This document shows, piece after piece, positions 24,303 through 32,942 of a DNA stretch of 64,000 nt (its first letter is position 1; each line of letters begins with the position of its first letter). Origin of the DNA: Fusicatenibacter saccharivorans (GTDB lineage: Bacteria > Bacillota > Clostridia > Lachnospirales > Lachnospiraceae). The notes under the pieces are model-generated. The model saw nothing but the letters and a program-made list of their open reading frames with translations, was not told the origin of the DNA and did no database searches. The translations under genes were made by a program, and so were the position numbers. Location of the stretch: assembly GCF_015557635.1 (NCBI RefSeq), contig NZ_JADNOP010000005.1:62001-126000 (forward strand), in the 5' to 3' direction.

Positions 24303-25379
24303 ATGTTTGATAAACTTGATGATATCCTCATGCGTCTCGAGGAGGTACTGAATCAGTTAAGCGAGCCGGACGTCGCTGCCGATGCGGCGAAGTTCCAGAA
24401 GCTGATGAAGGAGCAGGCAGAACTCCAGCCGATCGCAGACGCATATAAGGACTATAAAACACAGAAACAGACCATCGAAGAGAGCCTGATGCTTCTCGAG
24501 GAGGAATCCGACGAAGAAATGCGCGAAATGCTGAAAGAAGAGCTCTCCGATGCGAAAAAACGCGTAGAGGAGCTGGAGCAGGAGCTCAAAGTCCTGCTTC
24601 TGCCGAAAGACCCGAACGATGACAAGAACGTTATCGTAGAGTTCCGCGCAGGTGCCGGCGGAGACGAGGCGGCACTCTTTACCGCAGAAATCTGCCGTAT
24701 GTACATCAAATACGCAGAGAGCCGCGGCTGGAAAACAGAGCTGACCAGCGCCGATGAAAACGGAATCGGCGGCTTTAAAGACGCAACACTTCTGATCAAC
24801 GGAGCAGGCGCGTACTCCCGGATGAAGTACGAGAGCGGCACGCACCGCGTACAGCGTGTGCCGGAAACCGAGTCCGGCGGAAGAATCCATACCTCAACCA
24901 TGACCGTAGCGATCATGCCGGAGGTGGATGACGTCGAAGTACAGATCGACCCGAAAGATTACAAATTCGATGTATTCCGTGCTTCCGGAAACGGCGGCCA
25001 GTGTGTCAATACGACCGACTCAGCAGTCCGTCTGACCCACTTCCCGAGCGGCATCGTCATTTCCTGCCAGGATGAGAAATCACAGTTAAAGAATAAGGAC
25101 AAGGCACTGAAGATTCTGCGTGCCCGTCTGTACGACTTAGAGCAGCAGAAACAGCACGATGAGATGGCCGAGCTTCGAAAGAGCCAGGTCGGAACGGGAG
25201 ACCGCTCTGAGAAGATCCGTACGTACAACTTCCCGCAGGGACGTGTGACGGATCACAGAATCAAACTGACCTTATACAAACTGGACGCCATCATGAACGG
25301 CGATCTGGATGAAATCATTGACAGTCTGATTGCAGCCGATCAGGCCGCAAAGCTGAGCAGCATGCAGGAAGAAGCATAA
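24303..25379 (+). CDS. prfA: Peptide chain release factor 1
   Basis: A 358-residue RF1 that recognises UAA and UAG stop codons and triggers peptide release. The anticodon-like tripeptide is P187-E-T189 (the class has P-x-T), and the catalytic GGQ is at 231-233, the Gln being the target of PrmC. '[14 protein letters not shown]' follows as expected. Full length, ATG 24303 after AAAAGGAG. It ends the rho-to-prfA cluster. Confidence 0.95.
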   Translation: MFDKLDDILMRLEEVLNQLSEPDVAADAAKFQKLMKEQAELQPIADAYKDYKTQKQTIEESLMLLEEESDEEMREMLKEELSDAKKRVEELEQELKVLLLPKDPNDDKNVIVEFRAGAGGDEAALFTAEICRMYIKYAESRGWKTELTSADENGIGGFKDATLLINGAGAYSRMKYESGTHRVQRVPETESGGRIHTSTMTVAIMPEVDDVEVQIDPKDYKFDVFRASGNGGQCVNTTDSAVRLTHFPSGIVISCQDEKSQLKNKDKALKILRARLYDLEQQKQHDEMAELRKSQVGTGDRSEKIRTYNFPQGRVTDHRIKLTLYKLDAIMNGDLDEIIDSLIAADQAAKLSSMQEEA

Positions 25380-25401
25380 TAATAAACGCTGCGAATCACG
25401 A

Positions 25402-25431
25402 TTGGTCTACAGGATCGATTGTTGATAGAAT
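25402..25431 (+). promoter_or_regulatory. Probable promoter of the nucleotidyltransferase gene
   Basis: TTGGTC at 25402-25407, 18-bp spacer, TAGAAT at 25426-25431. Confidence 0.5.
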
Positions 25432-25471
25432 AAACAAGAGAAAAAAGGGGAAAAGAGAAAGGAAAAACGCT

Positions 25472-26392
25472 ATGAAGAAAACAGCACTTGTGATCATGGC
25501 AGCCGGAATCGGCAGCAGATTTGGAAAGGGAATCAAGCAGCTTGAGCCAGTAGGACCAAACGGGGAGATCATCATGGATTATTCCATCCACGATGCACTG
25601 GAAGCCGGCTTCAACAAAGTAGTCTTCATCATCCGCAAGGATCTGGAGAAAGATTTCAAGGAAGTCATCGGCAACCGCATCAGCAAAATCACAGAGGTGG
25701 AATATGCATTCCAGGAGCTCGATGATCTGCCGGCAGGCTTTGCAAAACCGGAAGGCCGTACCAAACCGTGGGGAACCGGCCAGGCCGTTCTTGCCTGCAA
25801 AGGTCTTGTAAAAGAGCCGTTTGCTGTTATCAATGCTGATGACTATTACGGGAAAGATCCGTTCGTAAAACTGCACGACTACCTCGTACAGGAGCATGAT
25901 GTGGATGAAGTTATGCCGATCTCCATGGCAGGATTCGTGCTTGGAAACACCTTAAGTGACAACGGCGGTGTTACAAGAGGTGTCTGCGTCGTTGATGAAA
26001 ACGGAAATCTGACCGGTGTCAACGAGACGAAAAACATCGTAAAGACCGCAGAGGGCGCAGGCGTTGAAAAAGAAGACGGAACGGTTGATCCGATCGACAA
26101 AAACTCCCTTGTTTCCATGAACATGTGGGGACTGCAGCCGGAGTTCATTGATCTTCTGGAGAAAGGCTTTGTTGAATTCCTTTCTGCACAGAAAGAGGGA
26201 GATGTAAAAGGCGAGTACCTCCTTCCGATCTACATCGACGAGCTGCTGCACGCAGGAAAAGCAGAAGTAAAAGTTCTTCCGACCGACGCAGAGTGGTTCG
26301 GCGTAACGTATCAGGAAGACAAAGCTTCCGTAACAGAAGCATTCCGCAAACTGATTGCGGACGGCGTATACAGCGAGAAGCTGTACGACTAA
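25472..26392 (+). CDS. NTP-transferase-fold sugar nucleotidyltransferase
   Basis: A 306-residue protein with the nucleotidyltransferase N-terminus 'LVIMAAGIGSRFGKGIKQL' (the G-x-G-x-R loop that binds NTP) and 'VINADDYYG', the metal-binding Asp pair. Such enzymes join a sugar phosphate and NTP to make NDP-sugars. It has no left-handed beta-helix, so it is not a GlmU. The actual sugar is unknown; a role with the phosphoglucosamine mutase encoded next is plausible but inferred only from adjacency. A hairpin separates the two genes. Confidence 0.8.
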   Translation: MKKTALVIMAAGIGSRFGKGIKQLEPVGPNGEIIMDYSIHDALEAGFNKVVFIIRKDLEKDFKEVIGNRISKITEVEYAFQELDDLPAGFAKPEGRTKPWGTGQAVLACKGLVKEPFAVINADDYYGKDPFVKLHDYLVQEHDVDEVMPISMAGFVLGNTLSDNGGVTRGVCVVDENGNLTGVNETKNIVKTAEGAGVEKEDGTVDPIDKNSLVSMNMWGLQPEFIDLLEKGFVEFLSAQKEGDVKGEYLLPIYIDELLHAGKAEVKVLPTDAEWFGVTYQEDKASVTEAFRKLIADGVYSEKLYD

Positions 26393-26422
26393 TTACGATA
26401 TTTTGTTATTTGAGTGAATAAC

Positions 26423-26472
26423 CAGAAAAAGCGTGTTTGAATGATTGCAAAAAATTTCAGACACGCTTTCTG
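26423..26472 (+). terminator. Hairpin after the nucleotidyltransferase gene
   Basis: CAGAAAAAGCGTGTTTGAA pairs with TTCAGACACGCTTTCTG (one bulge, one G-U). The GCGTGTCTGAA core recurs in the hairpin at 62138-62174. It has only a short T-stretch downstream. Confidence 0.6.
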
Positions 26473-26496
26473 CCCGAAAGGGGAAAGGAGCATACC

Positions 26497-27843
26497 ATGG
26501 GTAAATATTTTGGAACAGATGGATTTCGCGGAGAAGCAAACATTGATCTGACGGTTGAGCATGCATATAAAGTGGGAAGATTCCTCGGATGGTATTTCGG
26601 AAAAGACCACAAAGCACAGATCGTCATTGGAAAAGACACCAGACGCTCCAGCTACATGTTCGAATATTCGCTGGTAGCAGGACTGACCGCATCGGGAGCA
26701 GACGCTTATCTGCTGCACGTAACGACCACCCCGAGCGTTTCCTATGTTGTCCGTACCGAAAACTTTGACTGCGGAATTATGATCTCCGCCAGCCACAACC
26801 CGTTCTATGACAACGGAATCAAAGTCATCAACGGCCTGGGACAGAAACTGGAAGCCGACATCGAAGCGCAGATCGAAGCCTACATCGACGACGGAACACC
26901 GAAGATCCCGTTCGCAACGAGAGAAGACATCGGACGCACCGTGGATTTTGCAGCCGGAAGGAACCGCTACATTGGACACCTGATCTCGATTCCGACAAAA
27001 TCCTTTAAAAACATGAGAGTCGGACTCGACTGCTCCAACGGAAGTGCCTCTTCCGTAGCCAAGAGCGTGTTTGATGCCATCGGCGCCAAGACATATGTGA
27101 TCCACAACGAGCCGGACGGAACAAACATCAACTGCGGCTGTGGTTCCACCCACATCGAAGAGCTTCAGAAATATGTAAGAGAGAAACACCTCGATGTCGG
27201 ATTTGCCTACGACGGAGACGCAGACCGCTGCATCGCTGTCGATGAGCTGGGAAATGTGGTAGACGGAGACCTGATCATGTATGTCTGCGGTAAATACTTA
27301 AAAGAAAAAGGCCAGTTAAACGGAGATACGATCGTGACCACGATCATGTCAAACCTCGGTCTTTACAAAGCGTGTGACCGCGCCGGTATCCGGTATGAGA
27401 AGACGGCAGTCGGCGACAAATACGTGTGCGAGAACATGATGGCAAACGGCTATTCTCTCGGCGGAGAGCAGTCCGGCCACATCATTTTCAGCAAGCACGC
27501 GACGACCGGTGACGGAATCCTGACCTCCCTGATGGTGATGGAAGTGCTGATAGATAAGAAACTCCCGCTCAGCACCCTGACAGCCGAGGTAGTGATTTAC
27601 CCGCAGCTCTTAAAGAATGTCCGCGTGGCAAACAAAGCAGCTGCAAAGGCCAACCCGGCAGTACAGAAAGCAGTAGAAGACGTAGCAGAGGCCCTGGGCG
27701 ATGACGGACGCATCCTCGTAAGAGAGAGCGGCACCGAGCCGGTGATCCGTGTCATGGTGGAAGCACCGGACGACGCAACGTGTGCAAAATACGTAGACCA
27801 GGTTGTTTCTGTGATGCATAAAGAAGGACTTGTGACAGAATGA
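26497..27843 (+). CDS. glmM: Phosphoglucosamine mutase
   Basis: A 448-residue alpha-D-phosphohexomutase that converts glucosamine-6-phosphate to glucosamine-1-phosphate for peptidoglycan and surface polysaccharide synthesis. It starts 'MGKYFGTDGFRGEAN', has the phospho-serine loop 'SASHNP' with Ser99, the metal loop 'DGDADR' and a C-terminal phosphate-binding 'RESGTEP'. ATG 26497 follows AAAGGAG; the upstream extension would cross the hairpin. The last four bases overlap the start of the lipoprotein gene, indicating coupled translation. Confidence 0.9.
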   Translation: MGKYFGTDGFRGEANIDLTVEHAYKVGRFLGWYFGKDHKAQIVIGKDTRRSSYMFEYSLVAGLTASGADAYLLHVTTTPSVSYVVRTENFDCGIMISASHNPFYDNGIKVINGLGQKLEADIEAQIEAYIDDGTPKIPFATREDIGRTVDFAAGRNRYIGHLISIPTKSFKNMRVGLDCSNGSASSVAKSVFDAIGAKTYVIHNEPDGTNINCGCGSTHIEELQKYVREKHLDVGFAYDGDADRCIAVDELGNVVDGDLIMYVCGKYLKEKGQLNGDTIVTTIMSNLGLYKACDRAGIRYEKTAVGDKYVCENMMANGYSLGGEQSGHIIFSKHATTGDGILTSLMVMEVLIDKKLPLSTLTAEVVIYPQLLKNVRVANKAAAKANPAVQKAVEDVAEALGDDGRILVRESGTEPVIRVMVEAPDDATCAKYVDQVVSVMHKEGLVTE

Positions 27844-28874
27844 AAAAAAGACTGGTAATCTTTTTTCTGGCGGCGGCAATGGTGCTTGGCGGCTGTGAAA
27901 ATAAAAATTCAAAGCTTTATAAAAAGGGCATCGAGGCGCTCGAACAGAAGGACTACGTAACGTCGATTGCGATGCTGGAGGGAGCCGTAAAGGCAGGCGA
28001 CCGACTGGCGGAGAGCTACCGGTCGCTCGGCATCGCTTATCTGAAAAGCCAGGAGTATGACAAGGCAAAAGAGGCTTTCAAGAGCAGTCTTTCGAGCATG
28101 AAGCACAAAGACGCGGAGTTTTCGCGCGATGTCATGTATTACGAGGCGGAAACCTGCGTACAGGCCGGAGATCTGGATGGAGCCATTGAGATCTGCACCA
28201 ATATTCAGGAAGAAAAGGCCGATGCCGATGCGCTGTTCCTTAGGGGACGCGCGTACTTCCTGCAGAAGAATTACGAGCAGGCGAAGGTGGATTTTGATGC
28301 GGCAGTGGAGACGAAGGAGAGCTATCAGCTCTGCCTTGACATTTACGAGCTGTATCAGGAGAGCAGCATGAAGGCGGACGGAGACCGTTACCTCGAAGCG
28401 GCAGTGAAGATTGAGCCGAAAACGACCGAGGATTATTATAACATCGGCTGCGCATACTACTATCTGGAGGAGCAGGACGAGGCGGTCAAAGCGTTCTCGA
28501 AGGCAATGAAGGACGGCAGCAGCGCGGCGATGGAAATGCTCGGCGAGGTTTACCTTTCCAATGGTCAGAACGACGAGGCGAAAGCACTGTTTTCTTCGTA
28601 TCTTTCGACAGATGGCTTTGCGGCGGCAGCCAACAACGGGCTGGCGCTCTGCGCACTTGCGGAAAACGACACGGACAGTGCACTCTCGTATATCGAGGAA
28701 GGACTCAAAACGGCAGAGGATTCCGACCGGGAAAATCTGCTGTTCAACCAGATTGTATCCTATGAAAAACGGGCGGATTTTGATACCGCGAAGTCGCTGA
28801 TGGCGGATTTTCTGGCAGCATACCCGGAAAACACCGCGGCGCAGCGGGAAAATACGTTTCTCCAGAACCGATAA
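27840..28874 (+). CDS. TPR-repeat lipoprotein
   Basis: A 344-residue exported lipoprotein. The signal peptide ends with the lipobox L-G-G-C19. The rest is a string of about eight tetratricopeptide-like helical pairs, for example 'SYRSLGIAYLKSQEYDKAKEAF' and 'EDYYNIGCAYYYLEEQDEAVKAF'. TPR proteins scaffold protein complexes, so a role at the outer face of the membrane in envelope assembly is likely. The start overlaps the glmM stop (ATGA), and hflX follows 18 bp later. No partner can be named. Confidence 0.85.
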   Translation: MKKRLVIFFLAAAMVLGGCENKNSKLYKKGIEALEQKDYVTSIAMLEGAVKAGDRLAESYRSLGIAYLKSQEYDKAKEAFKSSLSSMKHKDAEFSRDVMYYEAETCVQAGDLDGAIEICTNIQEEKADADALFLRGRAYFLQKNYEQAKVDFDAAVETKESYQLCLDIYELYQESSMKADGDRYLEAAVKIEPKTTEDYYNIGCAYYYLEEQDEAVKAFSKAMKDGSSAAMEMLGEVYLSNGQNDEAKALFSSYLSTDGFAAAANNGLALCALAENDTDSALSYIEEGLKTAEDSDRENLLFNQIVSYEKRADFDTAKSLMADFLAAYPENTAAQRENTFLQNR

Positions 28875-28892
28875 CAGACGGAGGAAGTTGGA

Positions 28893-30128
28893 TTGTTTGA
28901 TTTAAGAGAAGAACAGGAGCGCGTGATTCTGGTCGGCGTACAGGAAAACGGCGGCGCAAAAGCAGAAGAATCGCTCGACGAGCTGGCGGAACTGGCCAGC
29001 ACCGCCGGTGCGAAGGTGGAGGGCCGCCTGGTGCAGGTGCGAGAGGCCATTCATCCGGGAACGTACATCGGAAAAGGAAAATTAGAGGAATTGAAAATTC
29101 TGGTGCGCGCCTGCGATGCGACGGGCATCATCTGCGACGATGAGCTCTCCTCGATCCAGTTAAAAGGGCTGGAGGAAGCACTGGAATGCAAGATCATGGA
29201 CCGTACGCTTTTGATCCTGGATATCTTTGCGGCGCGCGCCGTGAGCAGCGAGGGTAAAATCCAGGTTGAGCTGGCCCAGTTAAAGTACCGTGCGTCCCGA
29301 CTTTCCGGCCTTGGCACATCGCTTTCCCGTCTTGGCGGCGGAATCGGTACGAGAGGACCGGGAGAGAAAAAGCTGGAAACCGACCGGCGCCTGATTCGCA
29401 CGCGTATTACGCAGTTAAAACGTGAGCTTGAGGAAGTACGCCAGCACAGAGAGCTCCTTCGTGAAGGCAGAAAACGTTCCAAAATCCCGGTAGCGGCGCT
29501 CGTAGGCTATACGTCAGCGGGAAAGAGCAGTCTTTTAAATGCACTGACAGGATCGGAAATTCTGGCAGATGCAATGCTGTTTTCCACGCTGGATACGACG
29601 ACGCGGTCACTGACCCTTCCGGATGGACAGGAAATCCTGCTGACCGATACGGTTGGATTTATCAATAAGCTGCCACATCATCTGATCGATGCATTCCGCA
29701 GTACGCTGGAGGAAGCACGGTATGCCGACTATATTCTCCACGTTGTGGATACGTCAAATCCGCAGATGGAGCTGCAGATGCAGGTCGTGTACGATACGCT
29801 GCGGGAACTGAAAGTTGAGGACAAAAAGATCGTCACCCTGCTGAACAAGCAGGATAAGCTTCTCGACCCGGTGGTTGTAAAAGATTTCCGGGCAGACGCG
29901 AGCCTTGCGGTCTCTGCCAAAACAGGACAGGGACTCGAAGACCTCAAAAATTTACTCTCCTCGTGGATGATGGAGGGAAAAATCTATATCGAGCGCCTCT
30001 ATCCGTACGATAAGGCGGGAACGATTTCACTGATCCGCGGATACGGAATTCTGCTCGAAGAAGAATATCTGCCGGAAGGCATCCGCGTAAAAGCCTATGT
30101 ACCGAAGGATATCTATCCGAGGGTATAG
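28893..30128 (+). CDS. hflX: GTPase HflX
   Basis: A 411-residue ribosome-associated GTPase that splits stalled or heat-damaged ribosomes. The N-terminal HflX domain includes 'HPGTYIGKGKLEEL' and the glycine-rich 'GGGIGTRGPGEKKLETDRR' linker. The GTPase domain has G1 'GYTSAGKSS', G3 'DTVGFI' and G4 'NKQD'. The start is a TTG at 28893, supported by CGGAGGAAG and by the in-frame alignment to the family N-terminus. It lies 18 bp after the TPR lipoprotein gene. Confidence 0.93.
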   Translation: MFDLREEQERVILVGVQENGGAKAEESLDELAELASTAGAKVEGRLVQVREAIHPGTYIGKGKLEELKILVRACDATGIICDDELSSIQLKGLEEALECKIMDRTLLILDIFAARAVSSEGKIQVELAQLKYRASRLSGLGTSLSRLGGGIGTRGPGEKKLETDRRLIRTRITQLKRELEEVRQHRELLREGRKRSKIPVAALVGYTSAGKSSLLNALTGSEILADAMLFSTLDTTTRSLTLPDGQEILLTDTVGFINKLPHHLIDAFRSTLEEARYADYILHVVDTSNPQMELQMQVVYDTLRELKVEDKKIVTLLNKQDKLLDPVVVKDFRADASLAVSAKTGQGLEDLKNLLSSWMMEGKIYIERLYPYDKAGTISLIRGYGILLEEEYLPEGIRVKAYVPKDIYPRV

Positions 30129-30210
30129 AGGTATGGCAAGCGGGCTTAAAAACGGCAGTACATCCCTTTAAGCGCCGTACAGCGCCGAAAAATGGAAGGG
30201 ACAGAACATA

Positions 30211-30271
30211 AGTAAAAGTACCATATCTAGTGATGTTAGAAAATTTCACACTAGATATGGTACTTTTTACT
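30211..30271. terminator. Long near-perfect hairpin after hflX
   Basis: AGTAAAAGTACCATATCTAGTG (30211-30232, quoted in part by its ends) pairs with 30249-30271 with one bulged base. The arms contain CTTTTT on exit, so it can serve as a terminator in both directions. The nrdD promoter begins at the very next bases. Confidence 0.7.
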
Positions 30272-30272
30272 A

Positions 30273-30301
30273 TTGACGGGAGAAACATGCTCTGCTATCA
30301 T
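30273..30301 (+). promoter_or_regulatory. Promoter of nrdD
   Basis: TTGACG at 30273-30278, 17-bp spacer, TATCAT at 30296-30301, directly abutting the preceding hairpin. Confidence 0.65.
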
Positions 30302-30375
30302 ATGGTTCAGACACTGCAAAGAGTGGAACCTTAAAAAGGCCTTGCAGAAACGGTTGAATTAACAGGAGGGATTCC

Positions 30376-32784
30376 ATGTTTCAGGTAGAAAAGAGAGACG
30401 GAACGATTGCAGAGTTCCAGATGAAAAAGATTACCGATGCGATTGGAAAAGCATTCGGCGCAAAAGATATGCAGTTCAGCGATGACATGCTTCAGATGCT
30501 GGCACTGCGCGTAACAGCGGACTTTCAGTCCAAGATCAAAGACGGAAAAATTTCAGTGGAGGCAATTCAGGACAGCGTGGAGAACGTGCTGATCCAGTGC
30601 GGCTACGCAGAAGTGGCAAAAGCTTACATTCTGTACCGCAAGCAGAGGGAAAAAATCCGCAACATGAAATCGACGATCGTAGACTACAAAGAGATCGTGG
30701 ACAGCTACGTAAAAGTAGAGGACTGGCGTGTCAAAGAGAACTCGACCGTAACGTATTCTGTCGGCGGTCTGATCTTAAGCAATTCCGGCGCGATCACAGC
30801 CAACTACTGGTTATCAGAGATTTATGATGACGAGATCGCCGAGGCACACCGCAACGCGGATATTCACATCCACGACCTGTCGATGCTGACCGGCTACTGT
30901 GCAGGATGGTCGTTAAAACAGCTCATCAAAGAAGGACTTGGCGGCATCAACGGAAAGATTACTTCTTCTCCGGCAAGACATCTTTCGGTTCTGTGCAACC
31001 AGATGGTCAACTTCCTCGGCATTATGCAGAACGAGTGGGCAGGTGCGCAGGCATTTTCTTCATTTGATACGTATCTGGCGCCGTTCGTCAAAGTGGACAA
31101 CTTAAGCTACGGCGAAGTGAAGAAGTGCATCGAGGCGTTTATCTACGGCGTCAACACACCGAGCCGCTGGGGAAGCCAGGCACCGTTCTCCAACATCACA
31201 CTCGACTGGACCGTACCGGATGACCTCGCGGAGCTTCCGGCGATCGTCGGCGGTAAGGAGATGGACTTCAAGTACAAAGACTGTAAAAAAGAGATGGATA
31301 TGGTCAACAAAGCGTTCATCGAGACGATGATCGAGGGAGATGCCAACGGAAGAGGCTTCCAGTACCCGATCCCGACCTACTCCATCACATCCGATTTTGA
31401 CTGGTCCGATACGGAGAATAACCGTCTGCTGTTCGAAATGACTGCAAAATACGGTACCCCGTACTTCTCCAACTACATCAACAGCGATATGAAACCAAGC
31501 GACGTGCGCTCCATGTGCTGCCGTCTCCGCCTGGATCTGCGTGAGCTTCGAAAGAAAACCGGCGGATTCTTCGGTTCCGGCGAGAGCACCGGATCGGTCG
31601 GCGTTGTCACCATCAATATGCCGCGTATCGCATATCAGTCCAAAGATGAGAAAGAGTTCTACCGCCGTCTCGATCATATGATGGATATTGCCGCACGTTC
31701 GTTAAAGACGAAACGTGAGGTCATTACCCGCCTCCTGGACGAGGGACTGTATCCATATACGAAACGGTACCTTGGAACGTTTGAGAACCACTTCTCAACC
31801 ATCGGTCTGATCGGTATGAACGAGGCCGGCTTAAATGCCGCATGGCTCGGAAAGGGTCTGGAGGATCCGAAGACACAGCAGTTTACGAAAGAAGTTCTGA
31901 ACCATATGAGAGAGCGTCTTTCTGATTACCAGGAGGAGTACGGCGATCTGTACAACCTTGAGGCAACTCCGGCGGAGTCGACCGCATACCGTCTGGCAAA
32001 ACACGACCGTGCAAAATGGCCGGATATCAAGACCGCAGGCCATGAGGGAGATACCCCGTACTACACCAACAGCTCCCATCTGCCGGTGGACTATACCGAG
32101 GATATTTTCTCTGCGCTTGATATTCAGGATGATCTGCAGACGCTGTACACCTCGGGAACTGTATTCCATGCGTTCCTTGGCGAAAAACTGCCGGACTGGA
32201 AAGCAGCAGCTTCCCTTGTGCGGAAGATTGCAGAGAACTACAAACTGCCGTACTACACGCTGTCCCCGACGTATTCTGTCTGTGCGAACGACGGCTATCT
32301 CGCCGGCGAGCATTTTACATGTCCGATCTGTGGAAAAGAGGCAGAGGTTTACAGCCGTATCACGGGATATTACCGTCCGGTCAAGAACTGGAACGACGGA
32401 AAACGCCAGGAGTACAAGAACAGAACTGTATATGATATCATCCACTCCAAATCGCCGGAGCAGAAAATGAAATCGTACGGCGCAGCAGAGAAACTGGCAG
32501 AGCAGGCCGCTGGAAAAGAAGAGCCGAAAGCCGCTGCAGCAGATAAAATCGAGGAAGACGGCATGTACCTGTTCACGACAAGCACCTGCCCGAACTGCAA
32601 AATGGCAAAAGAAATGCTCGCCGAGGAGCAGTATGAGGTGATCGACGCAGAGCGTCACCCGGATCTTGCCGCACAGTACGGCATCATGCAGGCACCGACT
32701 CTTCTCGTTGTGGAGGACGGCCAGGCGCAGAAGATTGTGAATGCTTCCAATATCCAGAAATATGTGGATGAATATCTCTCCTAA
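30376..32784 (+). CDS. nrdD: Anaerobic ribonucleoside-triphosphate reductase with C-terminal glutaredoxin domain
   Basis: An 802-residue class III ribonucleotide reductase that makes dNTPs under anaerobiosis. An ATP-cone regulatory domain occupies about 1-95. The barrel follows, and the C-terminal metal site has Cys636, Cys649 and Cys652. The glycyl-radical loop is R661-I-T-G664-Y, with Gly664 the predicted radical site. A linker rich in Ala/Lys leads to an added glutaredoxin/thioredoxin-like domain from about residue 725, with C738-P-N-C741. The fused redoxin suggests thiol-based re-reduction rather than formate, as in some other NrdD types. No nrdG activase gene lies next to it. GGAGGG precedes ATG 30376. 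Confidence 0.93.
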   Translation: MFQVEKRDGTIAEFQMKKITDAIGKAFGAKDMQFSDDMLQMLALRVTADFQSKIKDGKISVEAIQDSVENVLIQCGYAEVAKAYILYRKQREKIRNMKSTIVDYKEIVDSYVKVEDWRVKENSTVTYSVGGLILSNSGAITANYWLSEIYDDEIAEAHRNADIHIHDLSMLTGYCAGWSLKQLIKEGLGGINGKITSSPARHLSVLCNQMVNFLGIMQNEWAGAQAFSSFDTYLAPFVKVDNLSYGEVKKCIEAFIYGVNTPSRWGSQAPFSNITLDWTVPDDLAELPAIVGGKEMDFKYKDCKKEMDMVNKAFIETMIEGDANGRGFQYPIPTYSITSDFDWSDTENNRLLFEMTAKYGTPYFSNYINSDMKPSDVRSMCCRLRLDLRELRKKTGGFFGSGESTGSVGVVTINMPRIAYQSKDEKEFYRRLDHMMDIAARSLKTKREVITRLLDEGLYPYTKRYLGTFENHFSTIGLIGMNEAGLNAAWLGKGLEDPKTQQFTKEVLNHMRERLSDYQEEYGDLYNLEATPAESTAYRLAKHDRAKWPDIKTAGHEGDTPYYTNSSHLPVDYTEDIFSALDIQDDLQTLYTSGTVFHAFLGEKLPDWKAAASLVRKIAENYKLPYYTLSPTYSVCANDGYLAGEHFTCPICGKEAEVYSRITGYYRPVKNWNDGKRQEYKNRTVYDIIHSKSPEQKMKSYGAAEKLAEQAAGKEEPKAAAADKIEEDGMYLFTTSTCPNCKMAKEMLAEEQYEVIDAERHPDLAAQYGIMQAPTLLVVEDGQAQKIVNASNIQKYVDEYLS

Positions 32785-32800
32785 ATCTGTGCGCATATAG

Positions 32801-32829
32801 TTGCAGGAAAGAACAAACAGAGTTATAAT
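32801..32829 (+). promoter_or_regulatory. Promoter of metY
   Basis: TTGCAG at 32801-32806, 17-bp spacer, TATAAT at 32824-32829. Confidence 0.7.
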
Positions 32830-32840
32830 AGGAAAAAGTG

Positions 32841-32873
32841 ATACCCTCGCCCGGGCATCCCGGGTGGGGGTAT
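32841..32873 (+). promoter_or_regulatory. GC-rich hairpin at the 5' end of the metY transcript
   Basis: ATACCCTCGCCCGGG and CCCGGGTGGGGGTAT can pair over all 15 positions with two G-U pairs around a CAT loop. The predicted start of transcription is about five bases upstream, so the mRNA begins with this hairpin. It could also act as the nrdD terminator, since TATTATTAT follows. No S-box-like sequence was found. Confidence 0.6.
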
Positions 32874-32942
32874 TATTATGGCGCTGAGCACAGCAGAAAT
32901 CGGCCCGGTGGACTGGTTTCACTTACAGAAGGGAGAAAAATT

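Noticed and set aside
32830-32942. SAM riboswitch before metY
   Set aside because: None of the conserved S-box elements was found in the 107-base leader.
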